64,000 nt of DNA from [Mycobacterium] fortunisiensis (GCF_019050325.1 NZ_VOMB01000010.1:248001-312000), one strand, 5' to 3'. Shown: positions 19,846 through 28,784, counted from the first letter of the stretch. Notes: generated by a model from the sequence alone, not told the origin. Made by a program: numbers and translations.

Positions 19846-19873
19846 GGGAACCGGATGGCGCCCGGCTGCGTCT
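19846..19873 (+). promoter_or_regulatory. ECF (SigM-type) promoter of the Rv3440c-like gene
   Basis: GGGAAC (19846-19851), a 17-base spacer, then CGTCT (19869-19873). The ATG at 19883 lies ten bases beyond CGTC, nearly the same distance as at eccC4, implying a leaderless or near-leaderless mRNA. Confidence 0.65.
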
Positions 19874-19882
19874 AAACCGGGC

Positions 19883-20188
19883 ATGGGACAAGTTGACCTG
19901 GCCCGCGTAGACGTCGCGGCGGTGTTCGCCGTCGCGCAGCAATTCGATGCGATCGCCGACCTTTTGGAGGGTAGCGCCCGGGCCCGGCTGAGCCGGCCGA
20001 TGTTCGGCGGATCCACCGCAGGCCGAGAGCACGTCGGGCCTGGCGAAGCGGTCCGGTCTGCCACCTCCGAGCTTGCCGACGCGCTACGCCAGTGGGCCCG
20101 GGCGGCGGGCGAGATCGCCGCGGTGCTTCGACTCTCCGCCGACCGCTACGTCGTCGCCGATGGGCATGCCGCCGATCGGGTGGGCTGA
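19883..20188 (+). CDS. Small ESX-type helical protein, Rv3440c-like
   Basis: 101 residues, similar in length and position (directly after glmM) to M. tuberculosis Rv3440c. Mostly helical: VDVAAVFAVAQQFDAIADLLE and SATSELADALRQWARAAGEIAAVLRLSADRY resemble the two-helix DUF2580/type VII secretion-target proteins. No signal peptide or membrane segment. It is separated by only 3 bases from the next gene and shares an ECF promoter type with ESX-4, which suggests the pair is an ESX-4 substrate or accessory. That role is inferred. Confidence 0.75.
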   Translation: MGQVDLARVDVAAVFAVAQQFDAIADLLEGSARARLSRPMFGGSTAGREHVGPGEAVRSATSELADALRQWARAAGEIAAVLRLSADRYVVADGHAADRVG

Positions 20189-20191
20189 GCG

Positions 20192-21670
20192 ATGGCCCAA
20201 AGCCGGGACGTCACAACATATCTGGCGCGGGGGATGCCCGCGGTGGACACTCTCGCCGAGTACGTCGCGGCGGCACATCTGCTCGGCTTTCAGCATCCGG
20301 ATCTCACCGCGCAACCCGGTGCGATGTACGACCGCTACCGCACCGAGGAGGGCCTGGATCTGGGCGCGCTCGAAGCCGACCGGGCTGCGCTTGTGGCGGC
20401 CGCGGCCGTTGCCGAACAGGCGTTGCGGCTCCAACACGATCAGGTTGATGCGCTGAGCGCGGCGTGGCAGGGCGCCGGGGCCGCGGCCTCGCAGACTTTT
20501 TTGACGCACCACGCCGCGGCCTCCGAGCAGACGGTCGCGGCGTTGCGGACTGCCGCCGATGCCCTCGGGACGCTCGGTGAGCGGCTGTGGCAGGCGATCG
20601 AGGACAAGGTCGCGGCCGCCATCGACATCGAACAGAGCTGTGCGTCCCACCGTGAGCTGTGGCTGGCCGCGGCACGCACGGTGCGCAGCGGGGTAGGGGA
20701 GCGTGACACCGCCGCCGAACTGGTCGACCAGCAGGTCAAGCCGTTCGTCGCCGAACATGTCGGTGGGGAGTGGTTGACCGCCATGCGCACCGCCACCGCG
20801 ACGGTGGCCGACGCCTACGCGGCAGCCCTCGGCATGATCAGGGGCGCGCCGGTGCCGGTCTTCGCGGTGCCGGGTCAGCTCGGTCCACTGGTGTCGCCTC
20901 AGGCTCGGCCCGCACCGGCTCCGGAGTCGACGGCCGTCCGACCGGCAGCCGCGCAGCTGCCGGAGCACTCTGTCCCGCCGTACTTTTCACCGACCGCCCC
21001 GTCCGCGCCTGCGGGCGCGCCGGCCGCTCCGGCCGGTTACCTTGGCGGAGCTGCGCCGGCGGCGCCGGCACCTGTTGCTCCGGCAGCGGCGCCCGCGGGC
21101 CTGGCAGCGGCCAGTCCGCCGGGCACATCGATGCCATCGGTCGATCCGGGAGCCGGCGGCTTGAGCTCCGGTCTTGCCGGGGCCGGCAGTGGGTTGGCGG
21201 GCTTGGGAGGGTTGGGGCAGCGGCTGGCCGACATGTTCGGCGGACTGGTCGGCGCGGACAGCGGCGCCGACGGCGGATACGAGGACAACCCGTTCCGTCG
21301 TGAGGGCCTCGGTGACGACGAGCCCGAAAAGCTCTTCGACGACGACGACGACGAGGCCGAGGACGACACGGGCGACGAGGATGACGAGGACGACGTCATA
21401 GACGAAGGCGACGAAGGCGAGGACGACGAGGCGGCCGTAGCCGAAGGCGAGGCAGCGGACGAAGAGGGCGAGCCCGACGAGCCCGAGGGGCAGGAGCGGC
21501 AGGAAGCTGAATCGCCTGAGACGCGAGCAATTCCACTGGAACCGCCGGCGCCGACACCCGTGCCGGCATCACCGTCACCGCCGGCCGCCACACCGCAGTC
21601 CGCGCCGGTGCCGGACCCGCAGACCCCGTGCGAAATTGCCGCCGACGAGTTGCCGCAGGTCGGTGGCTAG
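20192..21670 (+). CDS. Ala/Pro-rich ESX-associated protein with acidic tail, Rv3439c-like
   Basis: 492 residues in three parts. Residues 1-220 are helical (VAEQALRLQHDQVDALSAAW, AASQTFLTHHAAASEQTVAALRTAADAL), like the helical domains of ESX substrates. Residues about 225-350 are low-complexity Pro/Ala then Gly-rich. From about 375 comes a run of Asp/Glu (FDDDDDEAEDD and onward) of some 60 residues, then a Pro-rich end. No signal peptide. Located as Rv3439c is in M. tuberculosis, directly after the Rv3440c-like gene. Function unknown; export by ESX-4 is a hypothesis supported by the shared promoter type. Confidence 0.75.
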   Translation: MAQSRDVTTYLARGMPAVDTLAEYVAAAHLLGFQHPDLTAQPGAMYDRYRTEEGLDLGALEADRAALVAAAAVAEQALRLQHDQVDALSAAWQGAGAAASQTFLTHHAAASEQTVAALRTAADALGTLGERLWQAIEDKVAAAIDIEQSCASHRELWLAAARTVRSGVGERDTAAELVDQQVKPFVAEHVGGEWLTAMRTATATVADAYAAALGMIRGAPVPVFAVPGQLGPLVSPQARPAPAPESTAVRPAAAQLPEHSVPPYFSPTAPSAPAGAPAAPAGYLGGAAPAAPAPVAPAAAPAGLAAASPPGTSMPSVDPGAGGLSSGLAGAGSGLAGLGGLGQRLADMFGGLVGADSGADGGYEDNPFRREGLGDDEPEKLFDDDDDEAEDDTGDEDDEDDVIDEGDEGEDDEAAVAEGEAADEEGEPDEPEGQERQEAESPETRAIPLEPPAPTPVPASPSPPAATPQSAPVPDPQTPCEIAADELPQVGG

Positions 21671-21675
21671 ACCAC

Positions 21676-21697
21676 GGCCGGCGCTACCACGCCGGCC
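21676..21697. terminator. Hairpin between convergent genes
   Basis: GGCCGGCG-CTACCA-CGCCGGCC, a perfect 8-bp stem, sits exactly between the stop codons of the Rv3439c-like gene and the convergent LLM oxidoreductase. Confidence 0.7.
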
Positions 21698-22737
21698 TAG
21701 CTGGTCAGTGACACCAGCTCTTCGCAGAACTTCACGGTCTCGGCACTGTCGGTGGCCATCGGGTGCACCAGCATGGTGGTCACCCCGGCTTCGGCGTAGG
21801 CGGCCAGCCGCTCCTTGACGAATCCTTTTGGTCCGACCAGGGATACGTTGCGCACCAGGTCGTCGGGTACCGCGGCGATGGCCTCTGCCTTCTTGCCGGC
21901 CAGGAACAGGTCCTGGATGTGATCGGCGACCTCACCGTAGCCGTACCGGGTGGCCAGGTTGTGGTAGAAGTTCTTGCCTCGGGCGCCCATGCCGCCGATG
22001 TACAGCGCCAGTTGGGGTTTGGCCCAGGCCAGCCGGTCCTCCACGTCGTCCCCGATGGCCAGGGCGGCGCTGACCATGACGTCCAGCGGCCCCAGCGCGG
22101 CGTCGCGTTTGGCCGCCCCGGCGCGCAGCGCGTCGCCCCACACGTCGTCGGCCTTCTCCGGGAGGTAGAACACCGGCTGCCAGCCCTCGGCGATCTCGGC
22201 GGTCAGCTCGACGTTCTTCGGTCCGAGTGCCGCGATGGTGATCGGAATACGTTCGCGCACTGGGTGATTGATCAGATGCAGGGATTTGCCGAGGCCGGTG
22301 CCGCGATCGGCGGGCAGCGGCAGCTGGTAGTACTTGCCGTCATAGTCCAGGTTCTCGCGGCGCCATACCTGTCGGCAGATCTCCACCACCTCGCGGGTGC
22401 GGCCCAGCGGTGCGTCGAATGGCACGCCGTGGAAGCCCTCCACCACCTGCGGCCCGGAGGTGCCGATGCCCAGCCGGAACCGGCCGTCGGAGACGTAGTC
22501 CACCCCGGCGGCGCTCATGGCCAGCAGGGCCGGGGTGCGGCTGTAGATCGGCACCACGCCGGTGCCGAGTTCCATGGTGGAGGTCTTGGCGGCCAGGTAG
22601 CCCAGCTGGCTGATCGCGTCGTAGGAGTAGGCCTCGGCCACCAGGGCGATGTCGATGCCCACCTTCTCCAGTTCGACGACCTGATCGGCCGCTTCCTTGA
22701 AGCCGCCGGCGTAGCTCAGAAAGATTCCTGTCCGCAT
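21697..22737 (-). CDS. LLM-class F420-dependent oxidoreductase (Rv3520c-like)
   Basis: 346 residues with the luciferase-like TIM-barrel fold. Diagnostic stretches are GIFLSYAGGFKEAADQVVELE, DIALVAEAYSYDAIS, ELGTGVVPIYSRTPALLAM and FRLGIGTSGPQVVEGFHG, the last typical of F420-dependent members such as Rv3520c. Mycobacteria make F420, so this cofactor is likely, but the substrate is unknown. It stands alone, preceded by a 16-bp palindrome 16 bases before the ATG, and ends at a shared hairpin. Confidence 0.85.
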   Translation of the reverse strand: MRTGIFLSYAGGFKEAADQVVELEKVGIDIALVAEAYSYDAISQLGYLAAKTSTMELGTGVVPIYSRTPALLAMSAAGVDYVSDGRFRLGIGTSGPQVVEGFHGVPFDAPLGRTREVVEICRQVWRRENLDYDGKYYQLPLPADRGTGLGKSLHLINHPVRERIPITIAALGPKNVELTAEIAEGWQPVFYLPEKADDVWGDALRAGAAKRDAALGPLDVMVSAALAIGDDVEDRLAWAKPQLALYIGGMGARGKNFYHNLATRYGYGEVADHIQDLFLAGKKAEAIAAVPDDLVRNVSLVGPKGFVKERLAAYAEAGVTTMLVHPMATDSAETVKFCEELVSLTS

Positions 22738-22752
22738 GCCGGAACCCTACCA

Positions 22753-22768
22753 CCAACCAGTTGGTTGG
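22753..22768. promoter_or_regulatory. Palindromic operator before the LLM oxidoreductase
   Basis: CCAACC-AGTT-GGTTGG, a perfect 6-bp dyad with a 4-base centre, 16 bases upstream of the oxidoreductase ATG on the minus strand. It looks like a TetR/GntR-type operator; the regulator is not encoded next to it. Confidence 0.5.
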
Positions 22769-22894
22769 CTAACTTGCGGGTGGCTCGGAATTTGTCGCGG
22801 TCGCCGGACAATTTCTCCGGATACGCCAATTATGACGTGGCATAATTCGCAGTAATGGTGAAACGTGGGGAATTGACTCAAGGCGGGGGATGAA

Positions 22895-23626
22895 ATGTTG
22901 GTACGAATTCTGGGGACCGTCGCGGTAAGTGTCGCCATCGGGACTGCGGCCGCGATCCCGGGAACCGGCGACGCCTCGGCGGCACCCGAATCACCCTGTG
23001 CGCCCTACCTTCCGGTCGCCGACACCATCGCCGGAACAAGTCCAGATCAGTTGGGCAACTGGGTAGTTCACTACGAACGGGTGGGTGCGGGTGACCCGGG
23101 GGTCGCCGAGGAGATCAACGGGGTGATCGACGCCGAGGCGCGCGGGCAGGTGGCCACCTACGAGCCCAGCGCGACCAAGACCAACCCCTGGACATTGAAT
23201 GTCGACGGCCGCCTGATGAAACGTCCGGTGACCATTTCTGCATTGTTCACCGGAAAATACAATACCGATCAGCCGAATATGCCGTTCCATACCGTGGCGA
23301 CCCGGGTTTTCGACTGCCGAAGCGGAATTCTGATCGATTGGGACAATCTCTTTACCGACAAAAAGGCGGGTCTGGCCCGCCTCGCCGAGCAGACGAAGCG
23401 GATCATCCCCACCGTCTACGCGCCGCCCAAGCGTCCTGGCGTGTGGCAGTTCGGCAGCGAGGTCGCCCCGGTCGATGACAACTACCGTTTCTGGATCCCC
23501 ACCGACGAAGGTGTCGAGCTGCATTTCGGCGACTGGCAGTTCGGCCGCGGGCTGCCGGTGATCACCGTCGGCTGGTCGGAACTCCAGGACCTCATCGCCC
23601 CGGAGTTCCAGGCGATCACCGGGTAG
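22895..23626 (+). CDS. Secreted DUF3298/RsiV-like protein (MPT64-like family)
   Basis: 243 residues. An N-terminal signal peptide (MLVRILGTVAVSVAIGTAA, cleavage near DASA/AP) is followed by a two-part domain. The parts are VVHYERVGAGDPGVAEEINGVI with TISALFTGKYNTDQPN, then TRVFDCRSGILIDWDNLFTDKKAGL and YRFWIPTDEGVELHFGDWQFG. That order (DUF4163-like then DUF3298) is seen in RsiV anti-sigma ectodomains and mycobacterial MPT64-type secreted proteins. A possible disulfide joins the Cys in SPCAPY with the one in FDCRSG. It overlaps the convergent carotenoid oxygenase gene by 11 bases. Function unknown. Confidence 0.75.
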   Translation: MLVRILGTVAVSVAIGTAAAIPGTGDASAAPESPCAPYLPVADTIAGTSPDQLGNWVVHYERVGAGDPGVAEEINGVIDAEARGQVATYEPSATKTNPWTLNVDGRLMKRPVTISALFTGKYNTDQPNMPFHTVATRVFDCRSGILIDWDNLFTDKKAGLARLAEQTKRIIPTVYAPPKRPGVWQFGSEVAPVDDNYRFWIPTDEGVELHFGDWQFGRGLPVITVGWSELQDLIAPEFQAITG

Positions 23627-25073
23627 CGGCCGGTGAATGCGGCTGGGCGATCCGCGGGGTGTAGCAGCCGTGGAAGCTCAGCGGCAGGTGGTGTCGTAAC
23701 CGGCCGACGTACACCGGTCCGGCTTCGATGTCCTTGGCGTCGAACACCGACAGGTTGGCGGTGTTGTTCACCGCATCCAGCACCGGTCCGATCAGCCAGC
23801 CGTCATCCTCGTCGGTGGCGCCGGGCCGGGCGGCGAAGATCGCCTCGTGCGGCAGGTGCCCGTCGGCGAACTGGAACACGGTCTCCTTGCCGGTGTCGTT
23901 GTCGATCTTGGACAGCGCGTTGGGGAACAGACTGCCCCCGGTGGCCGCCGACATGTAGAAGTAGCGGTTCGGCCTGGCCATCTTGAACACGTTGATCATC
24001 GGGAATTCGCCGTGCACACCGGAGAACTCGTCGATCGTGACGGCTCCCGAGCCGGAGATCCGGACCCGCGTCGGCAGCCCACCGAACGGCATCGTGGAGG
24101 TTTCCATCAGGGTCTCCACGCCGGCCAATTGCCCGTTGAGTTGTTCCCACGTGGCGTGGTAGTTCAGCACGTCCACCACGACATCGCCGTTGTCGTCGTC
24201 GTAGGCATTGGCGAAATGCAGATGCAGCATCGGATCGGTGTGGAAGATCCGCGGTTTGCCGCCGTCGCGCGGCACCAGCGCGATCGTGGTGCCCAGTGAG
24301 GCGTCGTACTCGATGGCGTCGATGTAGTTGAGCAACCCGAATGCCGCACCGAAGAACTTCTTGAGCGGGAACACCAGCGGCGGGATCACGAACACCAGGT
24401 ACCGCTTGGTCAGACCCATGTCGTGGTTGAACATCGGCCCGGGCAACCGGACATGGCCGAGCTTGTTCATCGTGCCGTTGCGGTCCACCCGGTAGCAGAT
24501 CAGCTTCGGCACCGGCGCCATGGCCATCCCGAAGTTGAACATCTCACCGGTGTCCCAGTCCCACTTGGGATGTGCCGAGAACGCGCCCAGCCACTTGAGC
24601 TCGCCGTCGAAGTCGTACTCGCCCTTGGTGCGCAGGGTGTCGGGGTCGAGTTCTGTGGGCCGCCCACCTTCCCACAGCGCCAGCAGCTTGCCGGCGCTCA
24701 TCACGACGGCGGTGTTGGCGACACTGGTGGGGAACCGCAACGCGTTGGCCAGCAGGCCGCCGTCACGCATGGTGCCCAGCGCGCGGAATGGTGCGCCCTC
24801 GGCGACGATCGAGCGCTGGTAGTGCTTGGTCTGGATGAACCGGTTGCGGAAATGGACCTTGCCGTCGGCCATCGAGTACATCGTCAGCATGCCGTCGCCG
24901 TCGAAGATGTGCCCGAGCGGGGTGCCGCCGGCCTCCATCTTGCCGGGGCCGTTGCGGTACACCGTCCCGCGTAACTCGGCGGGCAGTTCCCCGGTCACAT
25001 CATCGATCGGGTAGTCGTACTCCTCGTAGAGCGGGGCGTAGGTCTGGATGGGATCGTTGTCGACGCTGGTCAT
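23616..25073 (-). CDS. Carotenoid-cleavage (apocarotenoid/lignostilbene-type) dioxygenase 1
   Basis: 485 residues, seven-bladed propeller Fe(II) dioxygenase. The four iron-ligand histidines are visible in SAHPKWD, MFNHDMG, LHLHFANAYDD and the C-terminal SFHGCYTPR. N-terminal GTVYRNGPGKMEAGG...HIFDGDGML is the family start. It cleaves a conjugated double bond to two aldehydes or ketones; the substrate (carotenoid, apocarotenoid or stilbene) cannot be read from sequence. Last gene of the operon P450-yrbE-mce-D27-like, 29 bases after the D27-like gene. The start is ATG 25073 with GAGGAA before it. Confidence 0.9.
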   Translation of the reverse strand: MTSVDNDPIQTYAPLYEEYDYPIDDVTGELPAELRGTVYRNGPGKMEAGGTPLGHIFDGDGMLTMYSMADGKVHFRNRFIQTKHYQRSIVAEGAPFRALGTMRDGGLLANALRFPTSVANTAVVMSAGKLLALWEGGRPTELDPDTLRTKGEYDFDGELKWLGAFSAHPKWDWDTGEMFNFGMAMAPVPKLICYRVDRNGTMNKLGHVRLPGPMFNHDMGLTKRYLVFVIPPLVFPLKKFFGAAFGLLNYIDAIEYDASLGTTIALVPRDGGKPRIFHTDPMLHLHFANAYDDDNGDVVVDVLNYHATWEQLNGQLAGVETLMETSTMPFGGLPTRVRISGSGAVTIDEFSGVHGEFPMINVFKMARPNRYFYMSAATGGSLFPNALSKIDNDTGKETVFQFADGHLPHEAIFAARPGATDEDDGWLIGPVLDAVNNTANLSVFDAKDIEAGPVYVGRLRHHLPLSFHGCYTPRIAQPHSPAATR

Positions 25074-25102
25074 CAGGGATTCCTCGGTCGTTTGGTAGGG
25101 AT

Positions 25103-25750
25103 TCAGTGGGCAGGGTGGACACGCAGGGTGCAGCCCAGGCCGGGCAGGTGCGGATCGAATTCCAGTGGCATGGGCCCGCCGGCGTGAAAGACCTTCTCGC
25201 AGGCCGCTTTGCAGCCCATCTGGCAGGAGTTCTCTTGCGCCGATTGGGTGCCGACCACCACGTGCATGGCGCATTCCGGGATCTCGTACACCAAGGTGCC
25301 GTCGGCCTCTTCGCCGGTGCGGTGGATGGGGCCGACCAGGAAGGTGGACACGCCGACGCCCATGTCCATCACGGCTGCGTACCACCCTTTCGGCACGATC
25401 CTCACAGCGCCGAACATCGGCAGCAGGAACCGCAGCCAATGCCGCAGCCTGCCTGCCACGGCGTCGGATACCAGCTCCTCCACGGTGGCGAAGGGCAGAT
25501 CCCGCAGCAGTTCGGCGGTGACCCATTCGAGTTCGGCGACGAACTGACCGTACTGGCGCTGCCAGGAGCGCTGTGGCGGCTCGAACAGCCCACGTCGACG
25601 GCGCTTGGCCACCAAGGCCTTCCACTGTGACTCGACGTCTTCGCGGTCATCGGTGACGATTCGCAACACGGGCAGGAACACCGTCTGGGGCAGATCGCCG
25701 ACCCGCTTGAGCATGGAGTGGATCAGCCACTCGTCGCGCAGCCCGGTCAC
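25103..25750 (-). CDS. Cys-rich protein resembling beta-carotene isomerase D27 (DUF4033-like)
   Basis: 215 residues. GTG start overlaps the stop of the Mce-associated gene. The N-terminal two thirds are helical with a hydrophobic patch (LRFLLPMFGAVRIVPKGWYAAVM). The C-terminus has C-x3-C-x3-C (SCQMGCKAAC), then MPL-x3-P-x6-C (MPLEFDPHLPGLGC). Plant D27, the iron-dependent all-trans/9-cis beta-carotene isomerase, has the same order and the same spacing from MPL to the last Cys, as far as I recall its sequence. The next gene is a carotenoid-cleavage oxygenase, the same functional pairing as D27 with CCD7 in plants. Alternative: an uncharacterised cysteine protein of Mce loci. Confidence 0.55.
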   Translation of the reverse strand: MTGLRDEWLIHSMLKRVGDLPQTVFLPVLRIVTDDREDVESQWKALVAKRRRRGLFEPPQRSWQRQYGQFVAELEWVTAELLRDLPFATVEELVSDAVAGRLRHWLRFLLPMFGAVRIVPKGWYAAVMDMGVGVSTFLVGPIHRTGEEADGTLVYEIPECAMHVVVGTQSAQENSCQMGCKAACEKVFHAGGPMPLEFDPHLPGLGCTLRVHPAH

Positions 25751-26361
25751 GGCAGCTCCACCTTCGCGGCCTTCCACCGGCCGTCGACGTGGTGCATGGT
25801 CATCACCATGCGGCTGCGATCCACCCGCGGATCGGGCACCTCGGTGTTGGTCACCGTCTGGTCGACGAACAGCAGCACCACCACTTCGTCGGGGGAGGCC
25901 GACTTGACGGCAGAGTCGACGACGGTGCCGTGCCCGGTCGCCTTGTGGTCGATCAGCAGCTTGCGCAGCTCGCTGCTGGATTTGGCGTACATGTCCTGGA
26001 ATTCGCCGGTGGAGCCGTCGAGTACGGCTGCGAAGTTGGCGTCGAGGTTGTTGGTGTCCACCGACGTCAGCGTCACCGCGTAGGAGTTCGCAGTGTTCAG
26101 CGCAGCGGCACCGGCATTCGCGATCTGCCGGTCTTTGCCATAGTGCCAGCCGAAGAATCCGCCCGCCGCGGCCATTGCCGGCACCAGTACGGCCAATCCG
26201 CCGACCGCCACCCAGCGCAACCACTTCCGTTGCGAAGCAATGGGTTCGGCGAAATCGGACGCATCGTCCTCGCCGAGGTCGGTGTCACCGGACTCGGTGG
26301 GATCCCCGTCGTCGAGGGGTTCAGCCAGCTCGTGGCGGTCAGCCAATTTGATGCTTGCCAT
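25747..26361 (-). CDS. Mce-associated membrane protein
   Basis: 204 residues. An acidic cytosolic N-terminus (GDPTESGDTDLGEDDASD) is followed by one membrane helix at about residues 50-70 (WVAVGGLAVLVPAMAAAGGFF). The extracytoplasmic domain is typical of Mas proteins, with ANSYAVTLTSVDTNNLDANFAAVLDGSTGEFQDMY and VDQTVTNTEVPDPRVDRSRMVMTM. Mas proteins sit at the 3' end of mce operons and are thought to stabilise or assist the transporter. The start is ATG 26361, preceded by GAGGAG; 15 bases separate it from mceF. Confidence 0.85.
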   Translation of the reverse strand: MASIKLADRHELAEPLDDGDPTESGDTDLGEDDASDFAEPIASQRKWLRWVAVGGLAVLVPAMAAAGGFFGWHYGKDRQIANAGAAALNTANSYAVTLTSVDTNNLDANFAAVLDGSTGEFQDMYAKSSSELRKLLIDHKATGHGTVVDSAVKSASPDEVVVLLFVDQTVTNTEVPDPRVDRSRMVMTMHHVDGRWKAAKVELP

Positions 26362-26376
26362 GGTGCTCCTCATCTC

Positions 26377-27666
26377 TTACCACTGTCCACCCTGGCGGTG
26401 TGGCTGCGACTCCGGAGGCAGAGCCGGACCGCCGTAGGGCGTGCGGATGGTGTGGTCGGTTATCGGTGTCGGATCGGCGCGGCGCAGCGGATCCAGTCCC
26501 GGCGCAGGTGTGGCGGTGTCGTCGCCGGGCGGCCGCGGGGCGTTGCGGGCGCCCCGCACCAGCAGGTTGGGGTCCTGGTTCTGGCAGTACGTGTACAGAT
26601 ACGGCTCGGGATAGTTCGGGATGAACGGCACGTCGCGCTGATGCGGGTAGTCACACACCGGCCGGGGGTAGATGTCGGCGATCGCCCAGATGGCACCGTC
26701 GTGCATCAGGGAGCGGATGCCGTCGAGCAGGGGTTGCCGCTCGTCGTTGAACATCCGGTCCAGTGCGGGTACCCGGACCTGGGACAGCTGGGCCACCGTG
26801 GTCAGGTCGCCGAGCAACTGCACCATCGTGGGGGAGTTGTCGTCGATCACCGCGTCCATGCTCGTGAGCAGGTTCGGCGTCTTGTCGAGCAATGTTCTGA
26901 TGCCGGTGTCTTTTTCGCTGATCCCGCCGAGGGTCGAGGACAGGTTGTCCGACATCGTGGTCAGTCCGGCCGACGAGTCGTCGAAGATCTTGAACACCGT
27001 CCGGCTGCCCCGCAGCAGCGTCATGGTCTGCGGCAGCACCCTGTCTAGGGTGTTGAGCAGCACCTGCGAACCGTTGAACAGGGCGCGCAGTTTCTCCGGC
27101 CCGGCCTCGCTGACCCCGAGTTCGTCGATCACCGATTCGATCTGCCTGGGGTCGGCCTGGGCCAACACGCCGTCCACGTTGGTCAGCAGGCGCCACAGCG
27201 GCACCGGGATCTCGGTGTGGGCACGGTCGATCACCGCACCATCGGACAGGAACGGTCCGTCGGTGTGCCGCGGCGCGAAATCCAGGTACTGCTCACCGGC
27301 CGGGGACAGCGCGGACACCCGAACAGTGGTGTCGGCCACCGGAATATGCGCATCGTGGTCGATCTTGGCGGTGGCCACCACCCCGTCGCCGGATATCGCG
27401 ACCGATGCCACCCGCCCGACCGGGATACCCCGGACGGTGACGTCCTGGCCCGGCAGCAGGCCGCCGGATTCGGCGAGGTTCACCGTGACGCTGATCTGCC
27501 GGTCGAACGCGTTGACCCGCAGCGCACCGAACGCCAGGTAGGTCACGCCCACCACCACCAGCAGCAGCTGACCGACCACCGACAGCACGAGCTTGCGGGC
27601 GGCGACGAACTGGACCGTGCGAATGGCCAAGGCCGCCAAGGGGTTCAGCACGGTGCGCGGACTCAT
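26377..27666 (-). CDS. Mce family protein MceF
   Basis: 429 residues. Last of six Mce subunits. An N-terminal membrane helix (LVLSVVGQLLLVVVGVTYLAFG) is followed by the MCE/MlaD domain (VNLAESGGLLPGQDVTVRGIPVGRV). A long helical region follows, which in Mce complexes forms the periplasm-spanning needle, then a Pro-rich tail. ATG overlaps the mceE stop. Subunit letter is given by order in the operon. Confidence 0.92.
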   Translation of the reverse strand: MSPRTVLNPLAALAIRTVQFVAARKLVLSVVGQLLLVVVGVTYLAFGALRVNAFDRQISVTVNLAESGGLLPGQDVTVRGIPVGRVASVAISGDGVVATAKIDHDAHIPVADTTVRVSALSPAGEQYLDFAPRHTDGPFLSDGAVIDRAHTEIPVPLWRLLTNVDGVLAQADPRQIESVIDELGVSEAGPEKLRALFNGSQVLLNTLDRVLPQTMTLLRGSRTVFKIFDDSSAGLTTMSDNLSSTLGGISEKDTGIRTLLDKTPNLLTSMDAVIDDNSPTMVQLLGDLTTVAQLSQVRVPALDRMFNDERQPLLDGIRSLMHDGAIWAIADIYPRPVCDYPHQRDVPFIPNYPEPYLYTYCQNQDPNLLVRGARNAPRPPGDDTATPAPGLDPLRRADPTPITDHTIRTPYGGPALPPESQPHRQGGQW

Positions 27667-28784
27667 TGCGGCGGTCCCCAGATCTGGCCGCGATCCGGAC
27701 CCCACACCCGGTCACCGAGCTGGGTCAGCACGAAGCGGATCGATCCGACCATGTTGTCCCAGTTGGCCCACTTGGGGCCGGTGAATCCCGGGTCGGCGTA
27801 ATGGTTCATGTCCGGGATGTGCCCGATCGCGACCTGCTGCAGGTCCACGTCGGCGGCGGCGGCGTTGCTGCCGAACAGCTTCAGCGCCGGCGGCAGGAAG
27901 CGCAGGAAGTTCGCCATCGTCACCCTCGGGTCGACGGAGGCTTCGTTGAAGGCCGCCGACAGCGTGTTGAGGTCGTGGATCCAGCTGCGGGTGTCGGTGC
28001 CGGCAATGGCCGGGAACTTCTGCAGCTGCGTGGTCACCGCACCGATCTCATCGACCAGGTCCACGATGGCCGACGTGTTGTCGGCCAGGGTCAGCAGGGC
28101 CGGCGAGGCCGAATCCAGGAGGTCGTTGACGGTGCCGCGCCGGGCGTTGAGTTGGTCGGCCAGCCTGGCCGTCGTATCCAGCATGGCCCGGATCTCGTCC
28201 GAGCGGTCGGCCATCGTGGAGACCAGGGCCCGCGACTCGTGGATCAGGCTGGTGAGGCCCTCGCCCTGGTTGCCGAGCGCACCGCCGACCCCGTTGAGCA
28301 TCCGGGTCAGGTTCCGGATCACGCCGCCGTTGACGATCATCGACGTGGTGGCCAGTACCTGCTCGACGGTGGCGGCCGCGGTGGTGGACTGTTGGCCGAT
28401 CCGGTCCCCGTCCCCGAGCACGGCCGTGTCGGATGAACCCGCGGCCGGCGGGGTCAGCGAGACGAACACGTCACCGAGCGGTGTGGCCGAACGCAATTCG
28501 GCGGTGGTTCCCTTGGGCAACCGGATCCCGTCGAGGATGCGCATCTGCACCACGGCGGTGTAGTCCTTCGCCGTCATGCCGACCACTTCGCCGACATCGG
28601 CGCCACCGACGCGGACCTTCGCCCGGTCGGGCAGGTTGAGCGCATTGGAGAACTCGGCGTTCAGTTGGTAGGTCGGCCCGCTGAGTCCGGGGGCGGGAAG
28701 CGGCAGTTCTTCCACTCCGGCCGAGCACCCGGCGACCGTGATCGCCAGCAGAGCGGCGGCGGCGACGCACCTGCCGGTCGTCAT
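27663..28784 (-). CDS. Mce family lipoprotein MceE
   Basis: 373 residues. Signal peptide with lipobox TVAG-C, lipidated at Cys20; MceE subunits are the lipoproteins of Mce complexes (Lpr proteins). The MCE domain follows (LNAEFSNALNLPDRAKVRVGGADVGEVVGM), then a helical stretch with LADQLNARRGTVNDLLDSASPAL. Overlaps mceD and mceF by ATGA at both ends. Confidence 0.93.
   Translation of the reverse strand: MTTGRCVAAAALLAITVAGCSAGVEELPLPAPGLSGPTYQLNAEFSNALNLPDRAKVRVGGADVGEVVGMTAKDYTAVVQMRILDGIRLPKGTTAELRSATPLGDVFVSLTPPAAGSSDTAVLGDGDRIGQQSTTAAATVEQVLATTSMIVNGGVIRNLTRMLNGVGGALGNQGEGLTSLIHESRALVSTMADRSDEIRAMLDTTARLADQLNARRGTVNDLLDSASPALLTLADNTSAIVDLVDEIGAVTTQLQKFPAIAGTDTRSWIHDLNTLSAAFNEASVDPRVTMANFLRFLPPALKLFGSNAAAADVDLQQVAIGHIPDMNHYADPGFTGPKWANWDNMVGSIRFVLTQLGDRVWGPDRGQIWGPPQ

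Noticed and set aside
25074..25625. N-terminal extension of carotenoid oxygenase 1 to 669 residues
   Set aside because: The extra part is a shadow of the D27-like gene; the family start and ribosome site are at 25073.
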